Assembly (NCBI RefSeq): GCF_030697925.1
Contig: NZ_JAUYOJ010000162.1
Location: 1 to 35,123 of the forward strand
Direction: 5' to 3'
Source: Phenylobacterium sp.
GTDB lineage: Bacteria > Pseudomonadota > Alphaproteobacteria > Caulobacterales > Caulobacteraceae
DNA: 35,123 nt
The notes beneath the pieces were generated by a model. That model had not been told where the DNA came from. It saw nothing but the letters and a program-made list of their open reading frames with translations, and searched no databases. Positions 23,207 through 31,833 of the stretch are shown here, piece after piece. The stretch's first letter is position 1, and the number at the start of each line of letters is the position of its first letter. The position numbers were made by a program, and so were the translations under genes.

Positions 23207-24085
23207 ATGAAGACGCGTACGACCCTTCTTGGCTTCCTGCTCGGTTTCGGCCTGTTGATGCTGACCGCCGCCGCCCCGGAAACCGCCCTGGCGCAATGCT
23301 GCGCCCCGCCGCCGCCCTGCTGCCAGCCGCCGGCCCCGCCGCCGTGCTGCACGCCGCCGCCCCAGCCGCCTTGTTGCGTGCCGCCGCCGGCCCCGCCGCC
23401 CGTCACCCCGTGCTGCGACACCCCGCGCACGCCCAATATCAATGTCCATGTCTCCAGCGTGAATGTCGCGGTGGCCAACGCCAGCTCGCGCGCCGGCGCC
23501 GCGGGCCTGGCCGGCGCGGCCGTCTATTACGGCGGCGGCGGAGGCGGTGGCGGCTACGCCCCGCCCATGGCCACGGGCATGGTCCAGCTGAACGTCGAAC
23601 AGGGCAAGCGCATGAAGCGGGTGGCCTATGAGGCCAGCCGCACGCGCATCCGCCGCGTCGTCATCCAGGCCGTCTGCATCGACGCGCGCCAAATCCCGCA
23701 CGCCGCCTCCCAGGTCCGCCCCGATCGCGAGATCGACCAGAGCTTCGAGGGCGAACTTTATCGCTGCATCGCCGGCACCTGGCTGCAGGCCACCATCGCC
23801 GACTACAACGAGAAGATCGATTTCTCGGGCGGCAAGACGCTCGCCTGCCGCAAGGGCGACGCCCTCTATCACGGCCGCGACGGCAAGCTGGAATGCCGCA
23901 GGCAGACCCCCGCGCGCGACTGCAACGAGCGCTCGCTGCTGCGCCGCTTCGGCGCCGGTATCAAGATCCTGACCATCGTCGAGGTCGAGCGCTACACCGC
24001 CTATCGCGAGGAAGAAGAACGCGTCGAGTCCTCGGTCGCCACCAGCATGAGCCTTGACGGCGGGGTCGGCGGGACCGTCTACTAG
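23207..24085 (+). CDS. secreted Cys-dyad/proline-rich protein of unknown function
   Basis: A 292-residue protein I do not recognise. A signal peptide (hydrophobic core LLGFLLGFGLLMLTAAA) probably ends after ALA at residue 29. Next comes a proline tract with five Cys-Cys pairs at 31-32, 38-39, 47-48, 56-57 and 69-70, each separated by mostly proline. Then there is a small Ala-rich segment, a run of eight glycines (109-116) and a basic C-terminal domain (about 125-265) with five further cysteines at 157, 187, 214, 230 and 239. The QCC after the signal is not a standard lipobox. ATG 23207 has GGAGGGG upstream. Possible roles (metal binding, disulfide-linked envelope structure) are inference. It is divergent from the PAS gene, and a glycosyltransferase follows. 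Confidence 0.78.
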   Translation: MKTRTTLLGFLLGFGLLMLTAAAPETALAQCCAPPPPCCQPPAPPPCCTPPPQPPCCVPPPAPPPVTPCCDTPRTPNINVHVSSVNVAVANASSRAGAAGLAGAAVYYGGGGGGGGYAPPMATGMVQLNVEQGKRMKRVAYEASRTRIRRVVIQAVCIDARQIPHAASQVRPDREIDQSFEGELYRCIAGTWLQATIADYNEKIDFSGGKTLACRKGDALYHGRDGKLECRRQTPARDCNERSLLRRFGAGIKILTIVEVERYTAYREEEERVESSVATSMSLDGGVGGTVY

Positions 24086-24108
24086 CCGGTCGTCCACGGA
24101 GCGGCGAC

Positions 24109-25125
24109 ATGATGATGGCTGACGCCTCCTCCCGAACACGGCGCGTCCCCGTGTTGATCCTCAATTTCAACCGCTGGGACGAAACGTTCGCGGGCATCGA
24201 GACGATGCAGCCGTACCTGAGCGACCTCTGGCTTGTGGACAACGGCTCCGACGACGATCGGACCGCCGAGGCAGCGGCCCGATTCCCGCATCTCCGGACG
24301 CTTCGGCTGCCGGAGAATGGTGGATGGGCGAGCGGCTACAACCGCGCCCTTCGAGTCGTGCTGAGCGAGGGCTATGACACCGCCTACCTCCTGAACAATG
24401 ACGCCATCCCCCAGCCCGGCGCGGTCGAATCGGCGGTCGCGACGTTGCGCTCATGCGAGAACTGCGCCGCCGTCGGCAGCGTCATCCTGCAGGAGGCCGG
24501 CAAGCGGGTGACGTTTGACGGCGAGTATTTCCATTTCAAGAGTCACGCCGAGCGCCAGGCGAGTGTCGTGCGGCCGGGCGTCAGGCCCGTGCGCACCTTG
24601 CATGGCGCAGGTTTCGCGCTGTCGATGCAGGCCTTCGCCGCCCTGGGGCCTTTCCCCGAGGACTACTTTCTCTACTGGGAAGAGGCGGACTGGTTCATCA
24701 CGGCCAGGCAGCGCGGCTGGAACCTGGTGCTCGACGGGGCTTCCATCGTCATGCACGAAGGCAGCGCGTCCGACAGCAACGACAACGCTAAATACTACAG
24801 GACGCGGAATCGCTTTCTGGCGCTTCGACGGCGCGTTTCCATCAGCGGCGAGCGAGAGAGCCCGATCTCGCTGATCCATGAAGAGCTGCAGCGCGCGCGG
24901 CGAGGTGACTCCAACGGTCGTAGGTCGATGCGGGAGGGCCTGCTCGACGGGCTCCTGGGCCGCTTCGGAAGGCGCAGGCAGCCATGGCCGCCGCTGGTGC
25001 TGCATCCCGCGACGGTGGCGTTGAGCATGGTCGTGCTTCCGTACAGGTTGCTACGGAAGTTGGCCGATCGTTCGAGCGCCCCGGCGATGGGCTTGAATCC
25101 GTCGCGGGCGGCCGATCATCAGTGA
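24109..25125 (+). CDS. family 2 glycosyltransferase
   Basis: A 338-residue GT-A fold enzyme. The N-terminal nucleotide-sugar domain has VPVLILNFNRWDET, the LVDNGSDDDR loop, LPENGGWASGYNRAL and a NND in LLNNDAIPQPG serving as the DxD-like metal motif. The acceptor part has GPFPEDYFLYWEEADWF, common in rhamnosyl- and related transferases of cell-surface glycan loci. The C-terminal 80 residues are basic with a possible membrane-associating helix (LVLHPATVALSMVVLPYRLL). ATG 24109 has GGAG upstream and follows the Cys-rich gene by 23 nt. No other glycan genes are adjacent, so its target is unknown. Confidence 0.85.
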   Translation: MMMADASSRTRRVPVLILNFNRWDETFAGIETMQPYLSDLWLVDNGSDDDRTAEAAARFPHLRTLRLPENGGWASGYNRALRVVLSEGYDTAYLLNNDAIPQPGAVESAVATLRSCENCAAVGSVILQEAGKRVTFDGEYFHFKSHAERQASVVRPGVRPVRTLHGAGFALSMQAFAALGPFPEDYFLYWEEADWFITARQRGWNLVLDGASIVMHEGSASDSNDNAKYYRTRNRFLALRRRVSISGERESPISLIHEELQRARRGDSNGRRSMREGLLDGLLGRFGRRRQPWPPLVLHPATVALSMVVLPYRLLRKLADRSSAPAMGLNPSRAADHQ

Positions 25126-25144
25126 ATCACCCGCCCGCATTGGG

Positions 25145-25633
25145 CTAGTGCCGCGTCGTACCTGGGATGCGCAGGGCCTGGCCGGGATAGATCTTGTCCG
25201 GATCCTTCAGCATCGGCCGATTGGCGTCGAAGATCTCTCCATAGCGATTGGCGTCGCCGTAGTGCTGCTGTGCGATCTTCGAGAGGGTGTCGCCGGACTT
25301 CACCGTATAGAAGGTCGCCTGGGCTGGCGGCGCTTCGCCGGCTGTGGTCGTCGCCGCGGCGGCAGGCTGGGCGGCCAGGGTGATCTGGTCGTCGACCCGG
25401 GCCACGCCCTTGGTGTTGCCAAGCACCAGCACGGCGAGTTCGCGTTCCTGCTGGTTGTTGGCTTCGCCGGTGACGGTGACCGTCTCGTCCGCCACGGTGA
25501 TGCGGCCGTCTTTGAGGGTGACGCCGTGTTCCTGCAGGGCCGTGGCCAGCTCCCGGGCGTCGACGTCCGGCTTGCCGGACAGCTTCTCGCGCAGGGTTTC
25601 CCCCGCCTCACGCGCAAAGTCGAAGAGACTCAT
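25145..25633 (-). CDS. BON- and LysM-domain protein (YgaU/Kbp-like)
   Basis: A 162-residue protein with a BON domain at about residues 24-88, then an Ala/Thr linker, and a C-terminal LysM domain at 108-157 (FYTVKSGDTLSKIAQQHYGD ... GQALRIP). This is the layout of YgaU (Kbp) proteins, which in E. coli bind potassium and act in the cytoplasm. There is no signal peptide, consistent with that. ATG 25633 has AGGAG nine bases upstream. It is divergent from the M28 peptidase gene across a 137-nt space with a small palindrome, and convergent with the glycosyltransferase gene. Confidence 0.88.
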   Translation of the reverse strand: MSLFDFAREAGETLREKLSGKPDVDARELATALQEHGVTLKDGRITVADETVTVTGEANNQQERELAVLVLGNTKGVARVDDQITLAAQPAAAATTTAGEAPPAQATFYTVKSGDTLSKIAQQHYGDANRYGEIFDANRPMLKDPDKIYPGQALRIPGTTRH

Positions 25634-25713
25634 GGTGCTGTGCTCCTGGCTTGAAGGAAGAGGCGCCCCCGAAAGCCGAACGCAGCGCGAGTCATGAGGT
25701 TCAACGTCGGCTT

Positions 25714-25726
25714 GCGAATATTTCGC
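25714..25726. promoter_or_regulatory. short palindrome in the BON-LysM/M28 divergent promoter
   Basis: GCGAA-TAT-TTCGC is a perfect inverted repeat, 81 nt from the BON-LysM start and 45 nt from the M28 start. It sits in the 137-nt divergent region, where it could be an operator. No clear -10/-35 elements are visible. Confidence 0.3.
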
Positions 25727-25770
25727 GACCGCCCGATGGTCGGCCGGAGACGGCGTTTCCGGGAGTTTTC

Positions 25771-26700
25771 GTGTCCAGGTTCTCCAAGATCGCGGTGGCC
25801 GCCGCACTGGCCGCGGCGGGGCTCGTCGGCGCGCCGGCCTGGGCGGCCGGCGAACAGGCGCTGCGGGATGTCGAGATCCTGTCGACCGACACCATGGCCG
25901 GTCGCGCCGTGGGGTCGCCGGGCTCGGCCCTGGCGCGGGCCCACATCCTCAAGCGGTTCGCGCAGATCGGGCTGAAGCCGGCCTATGGGAGCTTCGAACA
26001 GCCCTTCGCCTTCCAGGTCGGGACCGAGACCCGGACGGGGACGAACCTGGTCAGCCAGGTCGCCGGAACCGGGCAGAGCGACCAGGTGCTGGTGATCAGC
26101 GCCCACTACGATCACCTCGGCATCCGCAAGGGCGAGATACATAATGGCGCGGACGACAACGCCTCCGGGGTTGCGGCCCTGTTGGCCATCGCCGAGGCGC
26201 TCGCCGAGACGCCGCCCCGGCATAGGGTGATCTTCGCGGTGGTGGACGCCGAGGAGGTGGGGCATCGCGGCTCGGGCGCCTTCGTGGCCAGGCCGCCGGT
26301 TCCGCTGGCCAAGATCGCGCTGGCGCTCAATCTCGATATGCTGAGCAAGAACGCCAAGGGCGAGCTCTATGCCTCGGGCGGCCATCACTTCCCCTGGCTG
26401 AAACCGCGATTGACCGCACTGGCGGGCAAGGTCCCCGTGAGCTTGAAACAGGGTCATGACGGGCCGCCCTGGACCGGCGACGATGACTGGACCGAGCAGT
26501 CGGACCACGCGGCCTTCCACCACGCTGGCGTGCCGTGGGTCTATCTGGGCGTGGAGGACCACGCCGAGTACCATCGGCCGACCGACGACTTCGCCACCGT
26601 TCCGCGGGACTTCTTCACCCGGTCGGTGCGGACGGCGATCATCGCCGCGCGCCAGTTCGACGAAGACCTGGACGCGATTTCGAGGGAGGCAGGGCGCTAG
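25771..26700 (+). CDS. M28-family zinc peptidase, secreted
   Basis: A 309-residue protein with a signal peptide (FSKIAVAAALAAAGLVGAPAWAA, cleaved near residue 26). The peptidase family M28 domain has the expected metal ligands: His112 (SAHYDHLG), Asp128 (GADDNASG), Glu161 (DAEEVG), Asp189 (LNLDM) and His268 (YHRPTDD). It would act as a periplasmic or secreted aminopeptidase on small peptides. GTG 25771 is chosen because GGGAG is six bases upstream and it gives a clean signal peptide. It shares its stop in CTAG with the convergent M16 peptidase gene. Confidence 0.88.
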   Translation: MSRFSKIAVAAALAAAGLVGAPAWAAGEQALRDVEILSTDTMAGRAVGSPGSALARAHILKRFAQIGLKPAYGSFEQPFAFQVGTETRTGTNLVSQVAGTGQSDQVLVISAHYDHLGIRKGEIHNGADDNASGVAALLAIAEALAETPPRHRVIFAVVDAEEVGHRGSGAFVARPPVPLAKIALALNLDMLSKNAKGELYASGGHHFPWLKPRLTALAGKVPVSLKQGHDGPPWTGDDDWTEQSDHAAFHHAGVPWVYLGVEDHAEYHRPTDDFATVPRDFFTRSVRTAIIAARQFDEDLDAISREAGR

Positions 26701-29576
26701 GCGCCCGCCGGCTTCACCTCGAACATCCACATGGTCTCGTCCTTGAGAACGGCCTCGGCGGCGCGCTTGACGTCGGCGGGGGTGACCCGCTCGGTCCCGG
26801 GTATCATGGCGCGCGTGGCGTCGAGGCGCCGTGGATCGGCCTGGGCGCCGGAAAGTTCCTGCAGCCAATAGCCGTTGGTCTCGCGGGCCTTATCGATTTG
26901 CTCCAGGCGCGGCTTCTTGGCTCGGGCCAGTTCGTCGGGACTGATTTCCCTGGTGCGCAGGTCGGTGGCGATCTTCTTCACGTCGGCGAAGAAGGCGGGC
27001 AGCTTGTCGGGCGGCACCTCGACGCTGGCCGAGATATAGCCCCAGCCCGGCCAGACGAAGCTGTGGCTATAGGCGGCGTTGGGAGAATAGGTGGCGCCCT
27101 GGGCCTCGCGCAGCTCTTCGATCAGCCGCAGCTCCAGCACCTCGCCCAGAACCGCTGTGTCGCGGGCGCGCTGGGGATTGGCGAAGAAGTCATTGGTCCG
27201 CCAGGCGATATAGCCGACGGCCTGGTCAGCGCGGCCCTTGTGGGTGCGGATCACCGGCTGAGCGACGGCGGCCGGGAAACCGACCTCGATTTCGGCCGTG
27301 GGCGGCGGAGCCGGCGCCGGGCGCGCGGGCATGGCGCCGAAGGTGCGGGCCACGGCCTCCGTCGCCTTCTCCACCGTGGTGTCGCCGATGATCACCACCT
27401 CGATCTGGCCGTTGGCCAGCGCAGGCGCGACCTCGGCCTTGAAGCTTTCCAGCTTGGCGTCGGCCATCTCCTCGCGGGACGGGAACACCCAGCGCTCGTC
27501 GCCGCCGTGCAGCAGGCCGGCTAGGTCGCGGGAGACGACGCCGGAAACGGTGGCCTCGTACTGGTCGTGGATGGTCTTGCCGCTGCTCTTCAGCCGCTGG
27601 AAGGCCTGTTCGCGCCAGCCGGGCTCGGAGGCGTAGGCCGCCAGGACCTGGAGCTGGACGTCGAGGTCGTCGGGCCGGGTGGCGCCGGAAAAGACGAAGG
27701 CGTCGTCGCCGATGCCGAACTGGGCGCCATAGACCCGGGTGGCCAGCACCTGCTCCATGTCCTCGGCGCTGATCTGCTTGAGCCCGCCCTCGACATAGGC
27801 CCCCGAGGCCCAGGCGACGTTCTGGCGATCCTTGGGCAGGTCGATCCGGCCGCGCCCCACATTGATCCGGACCAGGACCTCGTCGTCCTGGAAGCGGGTC
27901 GGCTTGACCGTCAGGCGCACGCCGTTCTCGAAGCGCACGAAGACCGTGTCGAGATCGGCGGCCTCGCGGGTCTCGGCGACCTTGCCTGGGGTTCCGAAGC
28001 TGTCATAGGGCCAGGCGACCTGGGTCGGGATCGATGGCTCGGCCACCGCCACCTTGCGGGAGATCTCAAGCGCGGCGACCAGGGCGCTCTCGCCGCCTTG
28101 GACGGGCTTGGGCGAGGCCATGAACAGCAGCGGACCGTCGCCCTTGAAGGCGGCCTTGAGCGCGGCGGAGACCTCGTCGGCCTTCAACCCCTTCACCGTG
28201 GCCTCAAACAGGGCGAGGTCCTGGGCGGGATTGGTCACCACCTCGTCGTCGGACAGGGAACCCACGATCTCGCCAGCCAGTGAGCCGGGGGTCCGGGTGG
28301 CCGCGCCGGCGGCGTCAGCCTTGAGCGCGGTCCGGTATTCGTCGATCTCGCGGTCGAGCTCGTCCTGGCGCACGCCGTACTGCACGCCGCGCCGCTGCTC
28401 CTGCTCGACGGCGGTGAGCGCCTCGCGCCAGCGGGTCGGCTCGGCGTTGACCGTCATCATGGTTATCTCGGCGGCGTCGTACTCGTCGCTCTCGAAGGCG
28501 CCGGCGCCGAGGAATGGCGGCTGGGTCCCACGCGCCAGGCGCTGCAGGCGGCGGTTCAGCACCGAGAAGCCCAGTTGCTGCACCAGGTCGCGCTTGCGCT
28601 TGGCGGTATTGTCGGTTTCCCGGTCATCGGGGCGCATCCAGGCCATCTGCAGCTGGAGCGGGGCGCCGGGTTCGACCAGCAGCTTCGCCTCGGTTTTGCG
28701 AGACTTGAGCGCGCCCAGGTCGGGATCGGCGCCGGCGGGGCCCACCGGGGTCCAGTCGCCGAATCGGGCCTTGATCTTGGCCTCCATGGCCGCGACGTCG
28801 AAGTCGCCGACCGCCACAAGCACCGCACGTTCAGGGCGATAGTAGCGGTTGTAGAAGTCTGTGAACTCGGCCGCCGGGGCGGTCTGCAGGACCTCAACCT
28901 TACCGATGGGGTAGCGGGTGGGCGGGCGCTGGTCCTTCAGCAGGAATTCCAGGCGCGATTTGTAGACCCGGTAGGACGGCGTATCCCGGGCGCGCTCTTC
29001 CGACAGCACCACCCCGCGTTCGCGGTCGATGGCGGCGGGGTCGAGGGTCAGATTGCCGGCGGCCTCGCGCAGCAGCATCAGCGAGGTGTCGACCGTCTCG
29101 TCATCGGTGCGCGGCAGGTCGAGCTTGTAGGTGGTCTCGTCGAAGTCGGTGGAGGCGTTGGTGTCGGCGCCGAAGGCCAGGCCCAGCCGCTCCAGGATCT
29201 TGATCATTTCGCCTTCGGGCACGGCCTTGGAGCCGTTGAAGGCCATGTGCTCCAGGAAGTGGGCGATGCCCTGCTGCTTGTCGCCCTCCATCAGGGAACC
29301 AGCGTCGAAGCGCAGCCGCAGGGCGGCCTGGCCGGGCGGGATCTGCTGCTTGCGGATCGCGTAGCGCATGCCGTTGGGCAGGGCGCCGAATGCGATGTCC
29401 GGGTCGGGAGCGATGTCGGAGCGCGCCTGGGCCCACTCGCCGGCCTTGGGCTTGGCGCTGGCGGCGGCGGCCGGACGGTCCTTGCCGAGTCCGAACTTAG
29501 GGAAGGGGAGGCCGGAAGCGTAGCCGGGCGCGGCCAGGACCAGGACGAGCGCGGTCACCGCGGTGGGTCGTATCAT
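26697..29576 (-). CDS. M16-family zinc peptidase, exported
   Basis: A 959-residue protein with a signal peptide (RPTAVTALVLVLAAPGYASG) and the inverted zinc motif HFLEH (His106-Glu109-His110). The third ligand Glu186 stands 76 residues after the second His, as the M16 family expects. The full double module is present: a catalytic N-terminal half and a C-terminal half with the GRADQAVGYIAWR lead-in, typical of pitrilysin/PqqL-like enzymes that degrade peptides in the periplasm. ATG 29576 is favoured because it opens the signal peptide; the ribosome site is weak, and an in-frame start at 29642 would bury the signal. It ends in a CTAG overlap with the M28 gene. Confidence 0.88.
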   Translation of the reverse strand: MIRPTAVTALVLVLAAPGYASGLPFPKFGLGKDRPAAAASAKPKAGEWAQARSDIAPDPDIAFGALPNGMRYAIRKQQIPPGQAALRLRFDAGSLMEGDKQQGIAHFLEHMAFNGSKAVPEGEMIKILERLGLAFGADTNASTDFDETTYKLDLPRTDDETVDTSLMLLREAAGNLTLDPAAIDRERGVVLSEERARDTPSYRVYKSRLEFLLKDQRPPTRYPIGKVEVLQTAPAAEFTDFYNRYYRPERAVLVAVGDFDVAAMEAKIKARFGDWTPVGPAGADPDLGALKSRKTEAKLLVEPGAPLQLQMAWMRPDDRETDNTAKRKRDLVQQLGFSVLNRRLQRLARGTQPPFLGAGAFESDEYDAAEITMMTVNAEPTRWREALTAVEQEQRRGVQYGVRQDELDREIDEYRTALKADAAGAATRTPGSLAGEIVGSLSDDEVVTNPAQDLALFEATVKGLKADEVSAALKAAFKGDGPLLFMASPKPVQGGESALVAALEISRKVAVAEPSIPTQVAWPYDSFGTPGKVAETREAADLDTVFVRFENGVRLTVKPTRFQDDEVLVRINVGRGRIDLPKDRQNVAWASGAYVEGGLKQISAEDMEQVLATRVYGAQFGIGDDAFVFSGATRPDDLDVQLQVLAAYASEPGWREQAFQRLKSSGKTIHDQYEATVSGVVSRDLAGLLHGGDERWVFPSREEMADAKLESFKAEVAPALANGQIEVVIIGDTTVEKATEAVARTFGAMPARPAPAPPPTAEIEVGFPAAVAQPVIRTHKGRADQAVGYIAWRTNDFFANPQRARDTAVLGEVLELRLIEELREAQGATYSPNAAYSHSFVWPGWGYISASVEVPPDKLPAFFADVKKIATDLRTREISPDELARAKKPRLEQIDKARETNGYWLQELSGAQADPRRLDATRAMIPGTERVTPADVKRAAEAVLKDETMWMFEVKPAGA

Positions 29577-29657
29577 CAAGTTCAAGGGATCCGGCTTGGG
29601 CAAGGTAGGCTCACCATGCGCCGCCCCATATGGCGTTCGCAAGGCGCGATAAGGGCG

Positions 29658-30896
29658 TCATTGGCCCGATGGGCGGCTTACATAATAGGTGGCGGTGTTG
29701 CCGACGGCGGTGGAGACGCTGCTGGCCGAGCGACCGCCGCCGCTCACATTGACGATGCTCTGGGCGCCGACGTCGGAGCGGTTCACCTGGCTGTTGGTGA
29801 TGCTCATCCGGCCCTCGCATTCCGAGCAGGCGTAGCCGGTGACCGAGTTGCCCATGGCCGTCGAGGTGGCCGTGGCGTCGTAGCCGTCGGTCCCGATGAA
29901 ATTGGCCACCGCCTCGATGCCGCCGCCCTCGTTGAGCTGGACCGTGTCGAGGATCAGTTCGCCGCCGATATCGCCGGCGGTGAGCGCGTTGCCGACGCCA
30001 TAGGCGTTGACGCTGCTGGTCCCGTAGGCCGAGGCGGCGTTGCGGGCCTCGGCGCGGACATAGGCCTGGTTGCGTTGGTCGGCATAGGCGTCCAGCAGGG
30101 GGCCTTCGTTGACGGCGTTGATGTTGTTGCCGGCGGCGGTGGCGCGGGTGGCGGCCGTCTGGACGCTGCCGTAGCCGGTGAAGGAACTGGCCTGGATGCG
30201 GTCGGTCTCGTTGAGCTGGCCGGCGATGACGGCCGCGGCCGAGCCCTGGCCGTCCAGGGTGATATCGTTGCCCGTGCTGGTGGCGGCGAAATTCGCCGTG
30301 CCCGAGACATAGGCGTAGTCGCCGCCGCCGTCGGTGGAGACGGTCGCGCCGTTGGTCTGGTTGGCGCGGATGCCCGCCGAGGCGTATTCGAGGCCGAAGG
30401 ACTGGCTGTTGCCGGTGGCCTGGTTCAGGGAATCGACATCGCCGGCCGAGCCGCCGGCGGCGTTGATCCGGCTATTCCCGGAAATCGCCGCCGTGGCGGC
30501 GGTGTTCTGGTTGGTGACGGCGGTCACGGTCCCGTCATAGGACCCGACAAAGCCGCTGTTGCCGGTGGCGGTGTTGGTCACGGTGACCGTGTCGCCCGAA
30601 TAGCCGCTGACATTGAGCCGGGTGTCGGCGGCCACATCGCCGTTGGCGGCCTGGTCGGAGCGGACGTCCAGGGCCTGGCCGTCGGCGGTCGCCTCGAAGG
30701 CGTTGCCCACCGCATTGGTGTCGGCCGTCGTGAAGTCGGTGACCTCGACGACGTTCATGGTCTGCTGGGAAAAGACGTCGCCGAACTGGACCTGATTGTT
30801 CAGGACGCTGCTGGGCGGGGTCTGACTAGTAGCGGCCCCGCACGGCAGAATCGCGACGAGAGCTCCAGCGAGAAGGGTCTTCGCGAGTCTGGCCAT
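29658..30896 (-). CDS. hfaD: holdfast anchor protein HfaD
   Basis: A 412-residue secreted protein. Signal peptide LLAGALVAILPCGAATS ends near residue 24. The rest is a repeating beta-strand pattern: eight Gly-Asn marks (G64, G112, G162, G209, G256, G302, G349, G399), each 46-50 residues apart. A Gln follows at +18 in six units and +21 in the seventh (Q82, Q130, Q180, Q227, Q274, Q320, Q370). This resembles curlin-type repeats. In Caulobacter, HfaA, HfaB and HfaD attach the adhesive holdfast to the cell. ATG 30896 lies inside the end of hfaB (71-nt overlap) with GGGA upstream, and it begins the signal peptide. A Cys pair at 357/360 is near the end. Confidence 0.9.
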   Translation of the reverse strand: MARLAKTLLAGALVAILPCGAATSQTPPSSVLNNQVQFGDVFSQQTMNVVEVTDFTTADTNAVGNAFEATADGQALDVRSDQAANGDVAADTRLNVSGYSGDTVTVTNTATGNSGFVGSYDGTVTAVTNQNTAATAAISGNSRINAAGGSAGDVDSLNQATGNSQSFGLEYASAGIRANQTNGATVSTDGGGDYAYVSGTANFAATSTGNDITLDGQGSAAAVIAGQLNETDRIQASSFTGYGSVQTAATRATAAGNNINAVNEGPLLDAYADQRNQAYVRAEARNAASAYGTSSVNAYGVGNALTAGDIGGELILDTVQLNEGGGIEAVANFIGTDGYDATATSTAMGNSVTGYACSECEGRMSITNSQVNRSDVGAQSIVNVSGGGRSASSVSTAVGNTATYYVSRPSGQ

Positions 30897-31833
30897 TGTT
30901 GGTCCCGAGGTTGTTGTAGGCCGGCACATAGCCGCCGGTTAGGCCGACGGTGGAGCCTTCCAGCGGGTCGGAGGTCAGGCAGCCCTGCGGACCGGGCATG
31001 CCGTAGAGATTGGCGGTCATCTCGACCACGGCGCGTTCCACCAGGCTACGGACGGCCAATTGCATCGGCTCCAGCGCGCCCGCGCCGGCCGAGATGTCGA
31101 AGACGTTGCCATTGAGGAAGTCGAAGAAACCGACGCCGACTTCGCGGCCCACGACCTGCTTCTGATAGGAGATGACGTCGACCACCTCGAGCGTGCGGGT
31201 GTTGATCAACCTCAGGTCGAGCCCGATGTTCATGATGAACAAGCGGCCGCGGAACGTGCCCTTGGCGTCGGTGGCGTCGACATCGCCGCCGGCCACGTCG
31301 AAGCCGGACGAGCGGATGTTGTAGTTCAGCTCGGTGACGCCGCCGGCCACATAGAAGTCGGAGCCGGGCACCTGGCCGGCGACGATCCGACGATACTCGG
31401 CCGCCTGGTTCGGCGCGGGATTGGGAGCGTCGGAGATCAGCTTGTTGTTGGCGTACTTCAGCTCCAGCTCGGAGACCGAGGTGTCGAAGCGTTCGACCAG
31501 CGGCATGCCGGCCTTGGCGAAGGCCGACATGGCCATCAGCGAGGCGCCCTGGGTGATCTTGCGGCCCGACCCGTCGGACTCGGACTTGCCCGTGTAGTCG
31601 GCGATGCGGCCGATGGCGATCCGCGGGGCGACGATGCGGGCGTTTCGCGCATAGCCGGCCATGCAGACCAGGGCAGCGGAATAGGGAGTCGGGTTGACCG
31701 TCACCGGCGCGGTCCCGATCGTGCGGGCGTAGTTGCCGCTGGGGCCAGCGATCGGCGTGGCGCACGCCGAGAGACCGAGCGCCGTGGCGCTAAGCAGCGC
31801 CACCGTACGCAAGAGGTTGCTCCTATTGATCAT
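30826..31833 (-). CDS. hfaB: holdfast anchoring lipoprotein HfaB (CsgG family)
   Basis: A 335-residue lipoprotein with lipobox LSAC (Cys24) after a signal sequence, so it is anchored in the outer membrane. The rest matches the CsgG-like fold: a conserved RIAIGRIADYTGKSESDGSG strand, the ASLMAMSAFAKAG helix and the FYVAGGVTELNYNI strands, with MNIGLDLRLINTRTLEVVDV later. CsgG forms an export pore for curli; HfaB is needed to place HfaA and HfaD on the cell surface. The ATG overlaps the hfaA stop by 11 nt, and the C-terminus overlaps hfaD by 71 nt. The operon order hfaA-hfaB-hfaD is that of Caulobacter. Confidence 0.92.
   Translation of the reverse strand: MINRSNLLRTVALLSATALGLSACATPIAGPSGNYARTIGTAPVTVNPTPYSAALVCMAGYARNARIVAPRIAIGRIADYTGKSESDGSGRKITQGASLMAMSAFAKAGMPLVERFDTSVSELELKYANNKLISDAPNPAPNQAAEYRRIVAGQVPGSDFYVAGGVTELNYNIRSSGFDVAGGDVDATDAKGTFRGRLFIMNIGLDLRLINTRTLEVVDVISYQKQVVGREVGVGFFDFLNGNVFDISAGAGALEPMQLAVRSLVERAVVEMTANLYGMPGPQGCLTSDPLEGSTVGLTGGYVPAYNNLGTNNGQTREDPSRWSSRRDSAVRGRY

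Noticed and set aside
28575..31115. 846-residue open frame on the + strand opposite the M16 peptidase and hfaD genes
   Set aside because: It is antisense to clear genes, low in complexity (Gly, Ala, Val, Asp, Arg), has no domain, and is a by-product of GC-rich codon usage.
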